Assembly (NCBI GenBank): GCA_018303425.1 | Contig: JAGVYF010000012.1 | Coordinates: 1 to 37,565, forward strand | Length of the DNA: 37,565 bases | Direction: 5' to 3' | From: Candidatus Woesearchaeota archaeon | GTDB taxonomy: Archaea > Nanobdellota > Nanobdellia > Woesearchaeales > JAGVYF01 | Shown here: positions 23,174 through 31,901 of the stretch, one piece after another | How the letters are laid out: every line of letters begins with the position of its first letter | Numbering within the stretch: position 1 is the stretch's first letter | The notes under the pieces: generated by a model | Seen by the model: the letters and a program-made list of their open reading frames with translations, nothing else | What the model was told of the DNA's origin: nothing | Databases searched by the model: none | Position numbers and translations under genes: made by a program

Positions 23174-23878
23174 ATGGCCATGGTAAAAAAAAAGCTCCGT
23201 ATTGGTTTTTTTTCGTTTACTTGTTGTCAGGGCTGTCAATTTACCATTTTGTTCATTGACAAAATTCTGGATATATTACAACAGCTGGATGTGGGTTATT
23301 TCCATTTATTAAAAGATAAAGACAGAAGCAAAGAAGATTTTGATATTGCGTTTATTGAAGGGGCAATCACCACTAAACGAGAAGTTCGAAAGTTGAAGAA
23401 TATTAAAAACAAGTCTAAATTTGTTGTTGCAATTGGCGCCTGCGCAGTTAATGGCGGGATTCCATCAATGAGGAATTATATGGAAAATCGAGAACTTGAA
23501 AAATATGTATATAACCAAAAAATGCTGAAAGATTCAATTGAGGTTGAACCATTAGATTGTTTTATTAAGGTTGATTATCATATGAGGGGGTGTCCTATTA
23601 TTAAAGAGGAATTTGTTAGTTTTTTGGCGAATTATGCAAAAGGCAAGGTTATTACAGAGTTTAAAGGATCAGTATGTGACCAGTGTTCGAAAAGAGGTAA
23701 AGATTGTTACCTTGGAAAAAAAATAGTTTGCCTTGGAGCAATAACACATGGAGGATGTGACGCAATATGTACCAAAGATAATATTCCATGTATTATGTGC
23801 AGGGGGCCATTATCTTCCAGTAATTTTCCTGCGGAAGTAAGGCTATTCAAATCATGGGGTTTGAGTGATATGCAATAA
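23174..23878 (+). CDS. NiFe hydrogenase small subunit (group 3-like), 234 residues
   Basis: The iron-sulfur electron-transfer subunit. The proximal-cluster cysteines are in FTCCQGCQ (15-22), GACAVNGG (about 94-101) and RGCPI (about 138-142). A C-terminal region then carries eight or more cysteines (CDQCSKRGKDC, GGCDAIC, CIMC), enough for two further clusters, as in the small subunits of sulfhydrogenase or F420-non-reducing hydrogenase (MvhG-like). It has no Tat signal, so it is cytoplasmic. The usual partner subunits of group 3 enzymes (diaphorase or ferredoxin-like) are not in the window. An in-frame ATG at 23180 fits the promoter spacing better than 23174. Confidence 0.9.
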   Translation: MAMVKKKLRIGFFSFTCCQGCQFTILFIDKILDILQQLDVGYFHLLKDKDRSKEDFDIAFIEGAITTKREVRKLKNIKNKSKFVVAIGACAVNGGIPSMRNYMENRELEKYVYNQKMLKDSIEVEPLDCFIKVDYHMRGCPIIKEEFVSFLANYAKGKVITEFKGSVCDQCSKRGKDCYLGKKIVCLGAITHGGCDAICTKDNIPCIMCRGPLSSSNFPAEVRLFKSWGLSDMQ

Positions 23879-23879
23879 G

Positions 23880-23963
23880 ATGAGCAAGTTTGCCGATATT
23901 AGTTTAAAAGACCAGAAAGCGTGTGGGTTATTGGAAGATGGAATGCAAAAAAAATCAAAATAA
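23880..23963 (+). CDS. Possible 27-residue leader or remnant frame
   Basis: An ATG one base after the small-subunit stop opens MSKFADISLKDQKACGLLED and ends at 23963, overlapping the start of the cysteine-rich gene in another frame. The overlap runs through A-rich sequence (CAAAAAAAATC), so a frameshift into the next frame is conceivable. I see no homologue. It could be translational linkage or chance. Confidence 0.25.
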   Translation: MSKFADISLKDQKACGLLEDGMQKKSK

Positions 23964-24123
23964 AAAGAATTGTAACAGTCCATATGGTTTATGTTTAAAG
24001 AAAGGTTTATGTTGTGAACATATAATATATCATAGAAAGAATAAGGAATTATCTGTTAGTTATTTTCACTGTAATGTGGAAAAAACATATGATTATGGTA
24101 TTGAGAGGTTCAAAGTGTTATGA
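23938..24123 (+). CDS. Cysteine-rich DUF6485-like protein, 61 residues
   Basis: The pattern MEC...NC...YGLCLKKGLCCEHIIYHRKNKEL...YFHCNVEKTYDYGIERF matches the small DUF6485 family as I remember it, with conserved Cys residues plus the YHR and TYD...F blocks. It probably binds zinc or an iron-sulfur cluster (inference). ATG 23938 follows GGAAG, and a GTG at 23923 is a weaker alternative. The stop overlaps the hydrogenase large-subunit start as ATGA (24120-24123), so the two are translationally coupled, which suggests a role in hydrogenase assembly or electron transfer. Confidence 0.75.
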   Translation: MECKKNQNKKNCNSPYGLCLKKGLCCEHIIYHRKNKELSVSYFHCNVEKTYDYGIERFKVL

Positions 24124-25352
24124 AAACAATAAAACTCAATCAGGTAACAAAAATTGAAGGGCATGCTAAGCTGCATATCATAGTTGATAATGGCATAATT
24201 AAAAAAGCATCATTAAAAAAGTGGGATGATCTTCCTCATATCACTTCAAGGATTTGCGGTATTTGTTCGCCGGTGCATGCCATTACTTCAGTAAGGGCTG
24301 TTGAAGATGCTTTCAATGTTAAGGTCAGTAAACAGTCAAGACTCTTACGCGAGTTAGTATTAATTGGAGGAACTTTACAGAGCCACGTTTTACATTTATA
24401 TTTTCTTACATTGCCCGATTATATTGGATATAATAATGCTTTGGAAATGTTGCCTAAGTACAAACCTGAAATTGAAAGGGCGTTAAGGATTAAAAAAATG
24501 GGAAATATGCTAGTTGATTTTTTAGGGGGTAGGGACATACACCCCATTGCAGTTGTGCCCGGGGGATTGTCAAGGATTCCGGAACAAAAAGTTGTAAACG
24601 ATTTATTAAAACATTTAAATTTAATAAAGAAAGATGCAAAAGCAACAGTTGAATTGTTTACATCGTTAAAATATCCTGAGATGAGCCATAAGAAATTGTT
24701 AGCGGCCTTATCCGGTGGGCATTATTTTGATTCAAACAAAATTATCATGTGCGACGATAAGCAGTGTTACCCTAGCCGTGATTATGAACAACATTTTAAC
24801 GAATTTTTTCAAAAAGGGTCAACAGCTGAATTTGTGCAGATAGATGGCAAAAGTTATATGGTCGGCGCGCTTGCAAGGATGGTTAACAATTTTAATGCAT
24901 TGTCAGGGTTTTCACAAAAATTAGTTAAAAAACATTTAATTGATAAAACTTCTCCTTATATGAACAATGTTGCTCAGGCAATCGAAATATATGAAGGTAT
25001 TTTAAGATGCGTACATATACTTGAAAATCTGCAATTGAAAAATGAAAAGCTTAAGCCTATTAATGTAAGGCCGGCTGTTGGTATAGGCGCGGCTGAAGCG
25101 CCTAGGGGAATTTTGTTTCATAAATATAGTTTTGATAAAAAAGGTATTTGCGTTTCAGCTAACATTACAACTCCAACATCGCAAAACTTATTAAATATAC
25201 AGGAAGCGATTAAGCAAAGGTTGCCTGCGATACTTAAATATAGTGAAGAAGAGATTAAGCTTGAGATTGAAAAGCTAATTCGCGCTTATGATCCTTGTAT
25301 CAGCTGTTCTACCCATTTTTTGGAAATGAAACTGGAAAAAAATGATGAATAA
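24120..25352 (+). CDS. NiFe hydrogenase large subunit (group 3-like), 410 residues
   Basis: The catalytic subunit holding the Ni-Fe(CN)2CO centre. The L1 motif RICGICSPVH is at about 43-52 and the L2 motif DPCISCSTH near the C-terminus, giving all four Cys ligands. TKIEGH (about 10-15) retains the Glu of the proton path. An 11-residue C-terminal extension after the L2 His (FLEMKLEKNDE) is what a maturation endopeptidase would remove; such a protease is encoded at 27829-28146. Oddly, between the KIEGH strand and L1 the protein lacks about 15-20 residues that normally carry the pRgFE...lxGR block, so the N-terminus is shortened. It is coupled to the DUF6485-like gene by ATGA. Confidence 0.9.
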   Translation: MKTIKLNQVTKIEGHAKLHIIVDNGIIKKASLKKWDDLPHITSRICGICSPVHAITSVRAVEDAFNVKVSKQSRLLRELVLIGGTLQSHVLHLYFLTLPDYIGYNNALEMLPKYKPEIERALRIKKMGNMLVDFLGGRDIHPIAVVPGGLSRIPEQKVVNDLLKHLNLIKKDAKATVELFTSLKYPEMSHKKLLAALSGGHYFDSNKIIMCDDKQCYPSRDYEQHFNEFFQKGSTAEFVQIDGKSYMVGALARMVNNFNALSGFSQKLVKKHLIDKTSPYMNNVAQAIEIYEGILRCVHILENLQLKNEKLKPINVRPAVGIGAAEAPRGILFHKYSFDKKGICVSANITTPTSQNLLNIQEAIKQRLPAILKYSEEEIKLEIEKLIRAYDPCISCSTHFLEMKLEKNDE

Positions 25353-25360
25353 GTATTTAA
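25353..25360 (+). promoter_or_regulatory. TATA-like element for the secreted protease-like pair
   Basis: GTATTTAA is centred about 27 nt before the ATG at 25384. It starts right at the large-subunit stop, so the pair may be expressed separately from the hydrogenase. Confidence 0.45.
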
Positions 25361-25383
25361 TAGTGTGATATATATTATATTTT

Positions 25384-26202
25384 ATGAGCTTATTAAGAAG
25401 AATTGCTTTGAGCATGGCTTTAACGGTTTCAAGCATTGCCAGGGGAGAACCTGTTCAATCTGTTTATCCTGATAATACTTATATGAATAATAAGATTGAA
25501 CAATATTTTCAAAGACATCCCGGAAAGAAATATTCTATGGATAATGAGGTTTTTTTAGTTGCTGATGGACGCAATTCTGTAGGATACCGGGCGCTTGAAG
25601 AGAGAGTTTGGACACCTGAGGCTTTAAGTGAATTTTTGCAGAAAAATCAACATTATGCTACTGATGAAATTGACGGGCATGTTGGTACTGATTATATGGA
25701 ATCGCCTCTTGAATTTTATTTGTCAGGAGGAGGAGATTGTGAAGATTTTGCGAACTTTGCAAATCATATGTTATTGAATAATGGGTATGATACTTCTATA
25801 ATGCTTTTGCGTTCAGTTGAAGAAGCGCATGCGGTTTGTTATGTTTATCTTGGAGACAGGCATGCATATATTGATAATACCGGTTATTATGAATTTGAAA
25901 ATGTAAAAGACTTGAGGGACTATGCAAGCAATATATTTGCATTAAAAAAATGGGTAGTTGGTGGGTTAATATGTCCAGATTATTCTGTTAGTAATGGATA
26001 TGTTGTTAGTGAAGGTTTTCAAAATCCGGAGATTTTAGATGATATTTGCGAATTAATTGAAAATTTTCCTGTTGATGATAATGAAGTAATGGAGATTCTT
26101 AAAAATACTCCTGTTGATGATAATGGGGCCACGGATATTTTTAAAAATAATTTATCTGATGATAATGAAGTAATGGATATCCTTAAAAATCTTAAATTTT
26201 AA
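25384..26202 (+). CDS. Secreted transglutaminase-like cysteine protein, 272 residues
   Basis: A signal peptide spans about residues 1-21 (RRIALSMALTVSSIARG). The middle holds a transglutaminase/papain-like triad: GGGDCEDFANFANH (Cys about 120), EEAHAVCYVYL (His about 147) and HAYIDNTGYYEF (Asp about 161). This suggests peptidase, amidase or crosslinking chemistry outside the cell. The C-terminus ends with three imperfect repeats of the DDNEVMEILKN type (about 234-272). Eight bases separate it from the next gene, which has the same kind of domain, so the two form a pair. The family is clear from the triad but the substrate is unknown. Confidence 0.75.
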   Translation: MSLLRRIALSMALTVSSIARGEPVQSVYPDNTYMNNKIEQYFQRHPGKKYSMDNEVFLVADGRNSVGYRALEERVWTPEALSEFLQKNQHYATDEIDGHVGTDYMESPLEFYLSGGGDCEDFANFANHMLLNNGYDTSIMLLRSVEEAHAVCYVYLGDRHAYIDNTGYYEFENVKDLRDYASNIFALKKWVVGGLICPDYSVSNGYVVSEGFQNPEILDDICELIENFPVDDNEVMEILKNTPVDDNGATDIFKNNLSDDNEVMDILKNLKF

Positions 26203-26209
26203 TATTACG

Positions 26210-27832
26210 ATGAAAAAAAATAAATTAACTTCAATCGTACTTGGATTAACTTTACCTCTTATGAATTTAATGTATCAACCAATTAGTGTATATTCTGGGC
26301 CTATTTTATCAAATGATAAAGCAGTAGAAAATAATGAGTTAGAAAATAAAGGGTCTGAAAATAATGGATTAGAAAATCAAGCATCAAGAACTAATGAGTC
26401 CGAAAACAAAGGATTAGAAAATAATAAAAATGTTGAATTTGTCAAAAGTTTAGATTTAGAGAAACTGAATAATTTAATTGGCAAGATGCAATATGTGCCA
26501 TTTAAGGAATACAACCAGATTAAGCCTGCCCAGGGTAATGTAGATACTTCGGACTTAGAAAATCTCATAAAATTAACTGATTTATATGACTTTAAAATCA
26601 GTAATATAGAAAAATTAATTCAGAACAAAGAGAGTTTTTTTGAACAAATTATGAAAACTTCTAAAGCATTACATTATAAAAATCATCATGAGTGGGACAT
26701 TTCCGGATTTATCAGGTGGAGTACTAATTTGGTGCGGTTTTGGTCAAGTTATAATTATGAAATGGTTACGCCTTCTGTAGGTATCGGATTGGACATTGAT
26801 AATGATGGTATTGGTGATATGATTAATAAGAAATATTACTTAAGTTTGGGAAAAGGTATTAAGAAAAAGGCGTGTAAAAACCCGAGAGAGTTTGTAAAGT
26901 CTGCCAAGGAACTTGCCTATAAAATTGATCAAACTTCGCTTGATGCCCAGCTGAAAGAAGTTGGGGGCAAAGAAGGAAAATTAAAGTTAGTCTGTAGAAA
27001 TTTGGCTATGTTAAATCAATTGGTATATGAGACAAGTAAACATCTTAACTTCAGCAGTAAAAATACATTTTGTTTTAGAGTTTCAAATGATGAGCATATG
27101 TGGAATATATTTGCCACGGTTAATGAACAGGGGGTATTCTACACATCAGTAGATCCTACGTTTGCAGATAATGGTAAAAATAATTTTTCATTGAAAACAG
27201 AACTAGATTTCAGCAGTCCGTCACATAAAGAATTTTTATGGAGAGAAAATCAGGTTTATCTTTTTGCAGGGACTGTATTAAAAAATGAGTCTGCTTTTTT
27301 TGATGCATTTAGTGTTTATAATAAGGCTCTTAAAAAGAATCCTCTTATCTACAAAAGCGAGTTGCCAATGGCAATGGCAGATTTATATTCTGAGATGGGT
27401 ATGAAACGGGTTGCTGTTGCTTTTTATAAAATCAGCAATCATGCATATTCTAAATATCAATTGGGATATCTTTTGCATGAACAAGGGAATTTCTTGGAGT
27501 CTAATGGCGCTTTAAGTTCACTGCTTAATCTTTATGATGAAGGTAATTCAGGAAAGTATGAGGATAATCCTTTTTTTGATGAAGCGTTGCCATTAAGCGG
27601 GCTAAATTATTTTAGTATTAAAAAATATACTAAAGCAATAGAGGCGTTTGAATTGAGTTTAAAAATAAACCCGAGATATAGGGGGTTGTCGGCTTATTGG
27701 TTAGCTAAATCATATTTGGCGCAATCTGATATCCCTAATTCGGCGGCTGCGCTGAAATTATTGGAAAAAGAAAACTCGGATTTTGATCCGGCTGAAACGT
27801 TATTCCTTTTAAAAAAAGATTATTGGTATTAA
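26210..27832 (+). CDS. Secreted protein: transglutaminase-like domain plus TPR repeats, 540 residues
   Basis: The first 30 residues form a signal peptide (SIVLGLTLPLMNLM). A low-complexity Asn/Glu region follows (about 40-78, with repeats of the ENKGLENN kind). A transglutaminase-like fold is suggested by KLVCRNLAMLNQL (Cys about 264), DEHMWNIFAT (His about 302) and VDPTFADNG (Asp about 319). A TPR solenoid occupies about 370-530 (KALKKNPLIYKSELPMAMAD, then AIEAFELSLKINPRY). The combination suggests a protein-binding extracytoplasmic enzyme. It follows the smaller transglutaminase-like gene by 7 nt. Its 3' end overlaps the convergent maturation protease gene by 4 nt. Confidence 0.7.
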   Translation: MKKNKLTSIVLGLTLPLMNLMYQPISVYSGPILSNDKAVENNELENKGSENNGLENQASRTNESENKGLENNKNVEFVKSLDLEKLNNLIGKMQYVPFKEYNQIKPAQGNVDTSDLENLIKLTDLYDFKISNIEKLIQNKESFFEQIMKTSKALHYKNHHEWDISGFIRWSTNLVRFWSSYNYEMVTPSVGIGLDIDNDGIGDMINKKYYLSLGKGIKKKACKNPREFVKSAKELAYKIDQTSLDAQLKEVGGKEGKLKLVCRNLAMLNQLVYETSKHLNFSSKNTFCFRVSNDEHMWNIFATVNEQGVFYTSVDPTFADNGKNNFSLKTELDFSSPSHKEFLWRENQVYLFAGTVLKNESAFFDAFSVYNKALKKNPLIYKSELPMAMADLYSEMGMKRVAVAFYKISNHAYSKYQLGYLLHEQGNFLESNGALSSLLNLYDEGNSGKYEDNPFFDEALPLSGLNYFSIKKYTKAIEAFELSLKINPRYRGLSAYWLAKSYLAQSDIPNSAAALKLLEKENSDFDPAETLFLLKKDYWY

Positions 27833-28146
27833 TTCATCGGTAAACCAATTATAATCACTTCATTTATTTTGTCTAAACCTTTCATCAGTTTTAAGAAAAA
27901 TTGCAAATCAAAATCGTGACAGGATATAGTTGATCTGTTTTTTAGCATATCAATATTTGTAATTATAGTGGGTTTTTTTAGGCCTTTAACAACATCCATT
28001 ATGCAGATTATGCCTTTTTCTTCAAGGATTTGTTCTATTTTGTCACATTTGATAAATTCTATATTTGGAATTTTTAAATTATCCCCCAGTTCTTTAGCAA
28101 GTTTGTCGTTTTTAATGTATTCATTGCCAAAACAATAGATTTTCAT
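27829..28146 (-). CDS. Hydrogenase maturation protease (HycI/HyaD-like), 105 residues
   Basis: It clips the C-terminal extension of the large subunit after nickel insertion. Family marks are YCFGNEYIKNDKLAKELG (about 4-21; Glu is the first metal ligand), CIMDVVKGL (Asp, about 50) and SCHDFDLQFFLKLM (His, about 75-88), ending IIIGLPMN. At 105 residues it is shorter than the usual 150 or so, but the three Ni-binding positions are present. It overlaps the lipoprotein gene by 4 nt, so it belongs to the minus-strand operon HypA-PEBP-protease that faces the hydrogenase operon. Confidence 0.8.
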   Translation of the reverse strand: MKIYCFGNEYIKNDKLAKELGDNLKIPNIEFIKCDKIEQILEEKGIICIMDVVKGLKKPTIITNIDMLKNRSTISCHDFDLQFFLKLMKGLDKINEVIIIGLPMN

Positions 28147-28643
28147 TTGCTAAATAATCCAATTAACTCTGCTTTTTCAATTACATGAGGTTGCATTGCC
28201 TGTTCAAGGCCTGCTTTGGTTGATGTTTTAGGAAGATTTAATGTTGTATCAAGCGCATAAAGTTTGAAGAAATATCTGTGTGTTCCTGAGGGGGGGCAAG
28301 GGCCAATGTAATTTGTTTGGTTTGCACTGTTTGTTCCCTGCATGCTTCCTCCAGGCACTGAGTTTTCATATATTTTTTCTGTGATTGGTATGTTCCATAC
28401 TATCCAGTGCACCCAAGTTCCTCTTGGCGCGTCAGGATCGTCCATGATTAATACTAATGATTTAGCTTTTACAGGAATATTCTCTATTTCCAAGCCTGGA
28501 TTAAAATTATTGCCTTTACATGTAAATTTTTCTGGAATCTTTTGATTATTTTTAAAGTCTGGGCTTGTAAGTTTCATCATATTTACTTCTCTTGCGCATC
28601 CTGCAATTATTATTAGCAGGATAAATAATATTATTTTTTTCAT
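28143..28643 (-). CDS. PEBP-family (YbhB/YbcL-like) lipoprotein, 166 residues
   Basis: A signal peptide with lipobox ends LIIIAGC, with acylated Cys about 16. The PEBP fold follows with MDDPDAPRGTWVHWIVWNI (about 67-85) and GPCPPSGTHRYFFKLYALD (about 114-132), the ligand-pocket residues of the phosphatidylethanolamine-binding / Raf-kinase-inhibitor-like family. It is anchored outside the membrane. The role of these proteins in prokaryotes is unclear; an unknown small-molecule ligand is likely. It sits between HypA and the maturation protease, which may be operon hitchhiking. Confidence 0.87.
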   Translation of the reverse strand: MKKIILFILLIIIAGCAREVNMMKLTSPDFKNNQKIPEKFTCKGNNFNPGLEIENIPVKAKSLVLIMDDPDAPRGTWVHWIVWNIPITEKIYENSVPGGSMQGTNSANQTNYIGPCPPSGTHRYFFKLYALDTTLNLPKTSTKAGLEQAMQPHVIEKAELIGLFSK

Positions 28644-28688
28644 TTCTTTATAGGCTGAATATCCGAAACTTTGCTCTGAATAGGATTT

Positions 28689-29009
28689 TTATTTTATCTT
28701 TACTTCTGTCAGGATAAGTTCATCGCCTTCTATAACTTTAGGTTTATTTTCACATCTTGGGCAAGTATAAAGTACATTTTCATGATTTTTTTCAATTATT
28801 TTGGGTTCACCTTCATAACCGCACCCGCATTTGATATTTGATGGTTTTATGGTGAAGTTTACTATCCAGCCCGTTAATTCCTCAATTCTGCCTTTTATAT
28901 CATGATCATGAAGGTCGCAAAGTTCACCCATTTCAATAGAAATTTCTTTAATTTCGCCATGTTTTTTTGCTTCTTCAATTATGCGCTGTACTGCGAATAA
29001 ATCATGCAT
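28689..29009 (-). CDS. hypA: Hydrogenase nickel incorporation protein HypA, 106 residues
   Basis: It delivers nickel to the large subunit. The N-terminal MHD and acidic segment (EISIEMGELCDL) give the nickel site (His2), and the zinc domain carries KCGCGYEG and YTCPRC (about 57-80). The C-terminus ends with GDELILTEV, as in archaeal HypA. The Cys pattern is CxC plus CxxC, slightly different from the usual two CxxC knuckles. It heads the minus-strand maturation operon. HypB, C, D, E and F are not in the window, so they must lie elsewhere. Confidence 0.9.
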   Translation of the reverse strand: MHDLFAVQRIIEEAKKHGEIKEISIEMGELCDLHDHDIKGRIEELTGWIVNFTIKPSNIKCGCGYEGEPKIIEKNHENVLYTCPRCENKPKVIEGDELILTEVKIK

Positions 29010-29083
29010 AGAGTTTAACCATATTTATGAGTATAAATAAATTTCTATTATATATGATAGATTGAAATAGCGGTATTAATTTC

Positions 29084-29092
29084 TATAAATCT
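29084..29092 (+). promoter_or_regulatory. TATA box for the HerA-Mre11 operon
   Basis: TATAAATCT is centred about 31 nt before ATG 29120 and 34 nt before ATG 29123. Confidence 0.5.
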
Positions 29093-29119
29093 TTAAAAAA
29101 GGCATTAGTCTGAAACGTT

Positions 29120-30643
29120 ATGATGACGAAAGCATTAATTATTTCTGGTGAACTTGGAAAAATAGTGGCCAGGCAGAAATCCAGCAAATCATTGGAAATT
29201 GGTGAGTTGCTTGTAACAGAAGACGGCAGTTCAAGGATCATATATGAGGTTACGGATTTGCTTTTTGGGTCACAAATTTCGCAACAAAATTTAGAATTAA
29301 TGTCCGGATTAAAACTTGAACATGATTTGGATAACGATCTGGAATTGCTTGATGCAGACTTAAGAATGTACGGGCTTGCGCTGCTTAAGCCTCTTCTATA
29401 TATAAATGGGCCTAATGTCACATTGTGTAAAACTTTGCCTAAATTTTTTGCAGAAGCGCGCGAGTTAAGGAAGGAAGATTTAGAATTCCTTTCCAAACCT
29501 GAAAACAGTTTATGCTTTGGTAAACTTCGTTCTGGTTCAAAGCAAGTTGATGTTGATATTTATTTGCCGGGGAAAGAGGTTTTTTCTCACCATATTTTAG
29601 TTTCAGGCACAACCGGCAGGGGTAAATCTGTGTTGATGTCAAATTTATTATGGGACACTATCGACAAAGATTATTGCGGAATCTTAATCCTTGACCCCCA
29701 CGATGAATATTATGGCAGAAATAAGTTTGGGTTGAAAGATCACCCCAAAAAAGAAAATGTGTTATATTATACGCATAATCATGCACCGGTAGGGGCGAGA
29801 ACTTTAAGGATAAATATTAATTGTTTAAACCCGTCACATTTTAACGGGGCTGTATTTTTTTCAGATGCGCAGAAACAAGCAATGAACGCTTATCATAAAA
29901 GGTATCATGATAATTGGATCGAGGCAATAGTATTAGAAAAACCTTTAGATGTCAGTTTTCAGGAGGCTACAATTGGCGTAGTGAAAAGACGACTATTGAA
30001 TTTACTTGATCTTGATTTTAATGGTTCACAGTTGTTCTGCAACGGGGTTTTTTCTCTTAATACCGGTGAAACAACTGTGGGGGATATATGCAATGAGCTT
30101 GAATTGGGGAAGAAGGTGGTGATAGATACATCTTCTTTTTCAGGTTCTGTTGAAATTTTAATAGGGTCGTTAATTACTTCAGAAATTTTTTATAAATATA
30201 AACGGCACAAAATTCAGGGAGCATTAGACGAGAAACCAGTTATTTCTATCGTGCTGGAAGAGGCGCCTCGTGTCTTAGGCAAAGAAGTTCTTGAGCAAGG
30301 TCCGAATATATTCAGTACGATTGCCCGTGAAGGCAGAAAGTTTAAAATTGGTTTGACCGCAATTACTCAGCTCCCTTCTTTAATTCCCCGGCAGATATTA
30401 GCAAATATGAACACTAAAGTAATCATGGGTATTGAAATGGCAGCTGAACGTCAAGCCATCATTGAAAGCGCTTCGCAAGATTTAAGTTCCTCATCTCGTT
30501 CAATTGCATCTTTAGACAAAGGCGAAGCGATTGTTACTTCAAATTTTAGCAAGTTTGCCGTGCCTGTAAAGATTCCAATGTTTACTCGCGAACAAAAAGA
30601 AGTTAAGAGGGAGACATTAAGTTTTTCCGGGGTAGGGTTATGA
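29120..30643 (+). CDS. herA: HerA-type DNA translocase ATPase, 507 residues
   Basis: A hexameric FtsK-HerA motor that works with Mre11/Rad50/NurA in DNA end resection. The N-terminal HAS-barrel-like domain spans residues 1-115. Walker A is GTTGRGKS (163-170), LDPHDEYYG (191-199) is the family-typical strand after it, Walker B is VLEEAPR (378-384), and [20 protein letters not shown] (about 397-416) carries the sensor and Arg-finger region. The length is typical. The start MMTK at 29120 or 29123 follows the TATA box closely. The stop overlaps a 16-codon frame as ATGA, then Mre11 follows 49 nt later. Confidence 0.93.
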   Translation: MMTKALIISGELGKIVARQKSSKSLEIGELLVTEDGSSRIIYEVTDLLFGSQISQQNLELMSGLKLEHDLDNDLELLDADLRMYGLALLKPLLYINGPNVTLCKTLPKFFAEARELRKEDLEFLSKPENSLCFGKLRSGSKQVDVDIYLPGKEVFSHHILVSGTTGRGKSVLMSNLLWDTIDKDYCGILILDPHDEYYGRNKFGLKDHPKKENVLYYTHNHAPVGARTLRININCLNPSHFNGAVFFSDAQKQAMNAYHKRYHDNWIEAIVLEKPLDVSFQEATIGVVKRRLLNLLDLDFNGSQLFCNGVFSLNTGETTVGDICNELELGKKVVIDTSSFSGSVEILIGSLITSEIFYKYKRHKIQGALDEKPVISIVLEEAPRVLGKEVLEQGPNIFSTIAREGRKFKIGLTAITQLPSLIPRQILANMNTKVIMGIEMAAERQAIIESASQDLSSSSRSIASLDKGEAIVTSNFSKFAVPVKIPMFTREQKEVKRETLSFSGVGL

Positions 30644-30690
30644 AACAAGAAAAGTTTTCTTTTTTTAAGCTTCAAATTGGGGCAGTTTAA
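30640..30690 (+). CDS. Possible 16-residue peptide between HerA and Mre11
   Basis: ATG 30640 overlaps the HerA stop (ATGA) and the frame reads [16 protein letters not shown], ending TAA two bases before the Mre11 ATG. Its position ties HerA and Mre11 translation together, so it may be a coupling leader. No homologue is known to me, and it could be chance. Confidence 0.3.
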   Translation: MKQEKFSFFKLQIGAV

Positions 30691-30692
30691 AA

Positions 30693-31901
30693 ATGAAGTT
30701 TGCTCATTTTGCTGATTGCCATATTGGTTCCTGGAGAGACCCAAAATTGAGGGGTATAAGCACTGAAGTTTTTATTAAAACCATTGATGAATGTATAAAG
30801 AGAGAGGTTGATTTTGTTTTAATCGCAGGAGATTTATTTAATACATCGTTGCCTGCAATTGAATTATTAAAAGAAGTTGTTGTTAAACTTAAACATTTGA
30901 AAGAAGCCGGGATTCCGGTGTATATCATTGCAGGCAGCCACGATTTTTCTCCATCCGGCAAAACTATGTTAGATGTGTTAGAAGGTGCCGGTTTAGTTGT
31001 CAATGTTGTTAAAGGTTCAGTGGAAGACGGAAAATTAAAACTTAATTTTACAGTTGATATTAAAACAGGTGTAAAAATTACAGGTATGCTGGGTAAAAAA
31101 GGCATGCTTGATAAAGCTTATTATGAAAATTTAGAGCATTCAAATTTAGTGAAAGAAGGAGGTTATAAAATTTTTATGTTTCATACTGCATTGACTGAGT
31201 TTAAGCCGGCGGAGTTTGAAAATATGGAATCTCAACCCCTGTCTTTGCTGCCTAAGGGTTTTAATTATTATGCCGGCGGCCATGTTCATTACATCTTTGA
31301 AAAAGATGAGCCAGAGTATGGCAAGATTACATATCCAGGGGCTTTATTTCCTGCAAATTTTGGAGAACTTGAAAAATATGGAAATGGCGGATTTTACATT
31401 GTAACTGAAAATAATCATGAGTGGGTGCCAATTTCAGTTTTGAACACTTTTAATATTTCAGTTGATTGTGATCATAAAACTCCTGAGCAAGTAACACATA
31501 AAATTAATTCATACATTGAAGGTATAGAGTTTAATAATACAATTGTTATTTTAAGGGTTTATGGCACTCTTGAATCCGGAAAAATTTCAGATATTAACTT
31601 TAATTCGATTTTTAAATCTCTTTATGATAAGTCTGCATATTTTGTAATGAAGAATACTTCAGGCATTAAGACTAGTGAATTTGAAGAAGTGAAAGTTGCA
31701 GTTCAGGATGTTGATAAGATTGAAGAGCTAATGATTAAGGAACACGCAGGTAAGATTAAAGTTGATGAAATGGATATTGATAAAGAAAAAAGTTTAGTAA
31801 ATAGTTTGTTAAATATCTTATCATTAGATAAACAAGAGGGCGAGAGGGTATCAGATTTTGAGTCCCGTTTAAAACAAGAATTGGGGGGTTTGTTATGGTA
31901 G
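30693..31901 (+). CDS. mre11: Mre11-type DNA repair exonuclease, 402 residues
   Basis: A metallophosphoesterase nuclease for double-strand break ends. The motifs are FADCHIG (DxH, residues 7-12), IAGDLFN (44-50), AGSHDFSPSG (80-89), MFHTALTEF (His) and GGHVHYIFE. The Asn of the usual GNHD is Ser here, one of the metal-site residues, while the following HD is intact. The capping domain spans about 215-400. GGGGC (about 30679-30683) upstream could serve as its ribosome site. It overlaps the next small gene by 7 nt. Rad50, the normal ATPase partner, is not next to it, which is unusual for the herA-mre11-rad50-nurA order in archaea. Confidence 0.92.
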   Translation: MKFAHFADCHIGSWRDPKLRGISTEVFIKTIDECIKREVDFVLIAGDLFNTSLPAIELLKEVVVKLKHLKEAGIPVYIIAGSHDFSPSGKTMLDVLEGAGLVVNVVKGSVEDGKLKLNFTVDIKTGVKITGMLGKKGMLDKAYYENLEHSNLVKEGGYKIFMFHTALTEFKPAEFENMESQPLSLLPKGFNYYAGGHVHYIFEKDEPEYGKITYPGALFPANFGELEKYGNGGFYIVTENNHEWVPISVLNTFNISVDCDHKTPEQVTHKINSYIEGIEFNNTIVILRVYGTLESGKISDINFNSIFKSLYDKSAYFVMKNTSGIKTSEFEEVKVAVQDVDKIEELMIKEHAGKIKVDEMDIDKEKSLVNSLLNILSLDKQEGERVSDFESRLKQELGGLLW

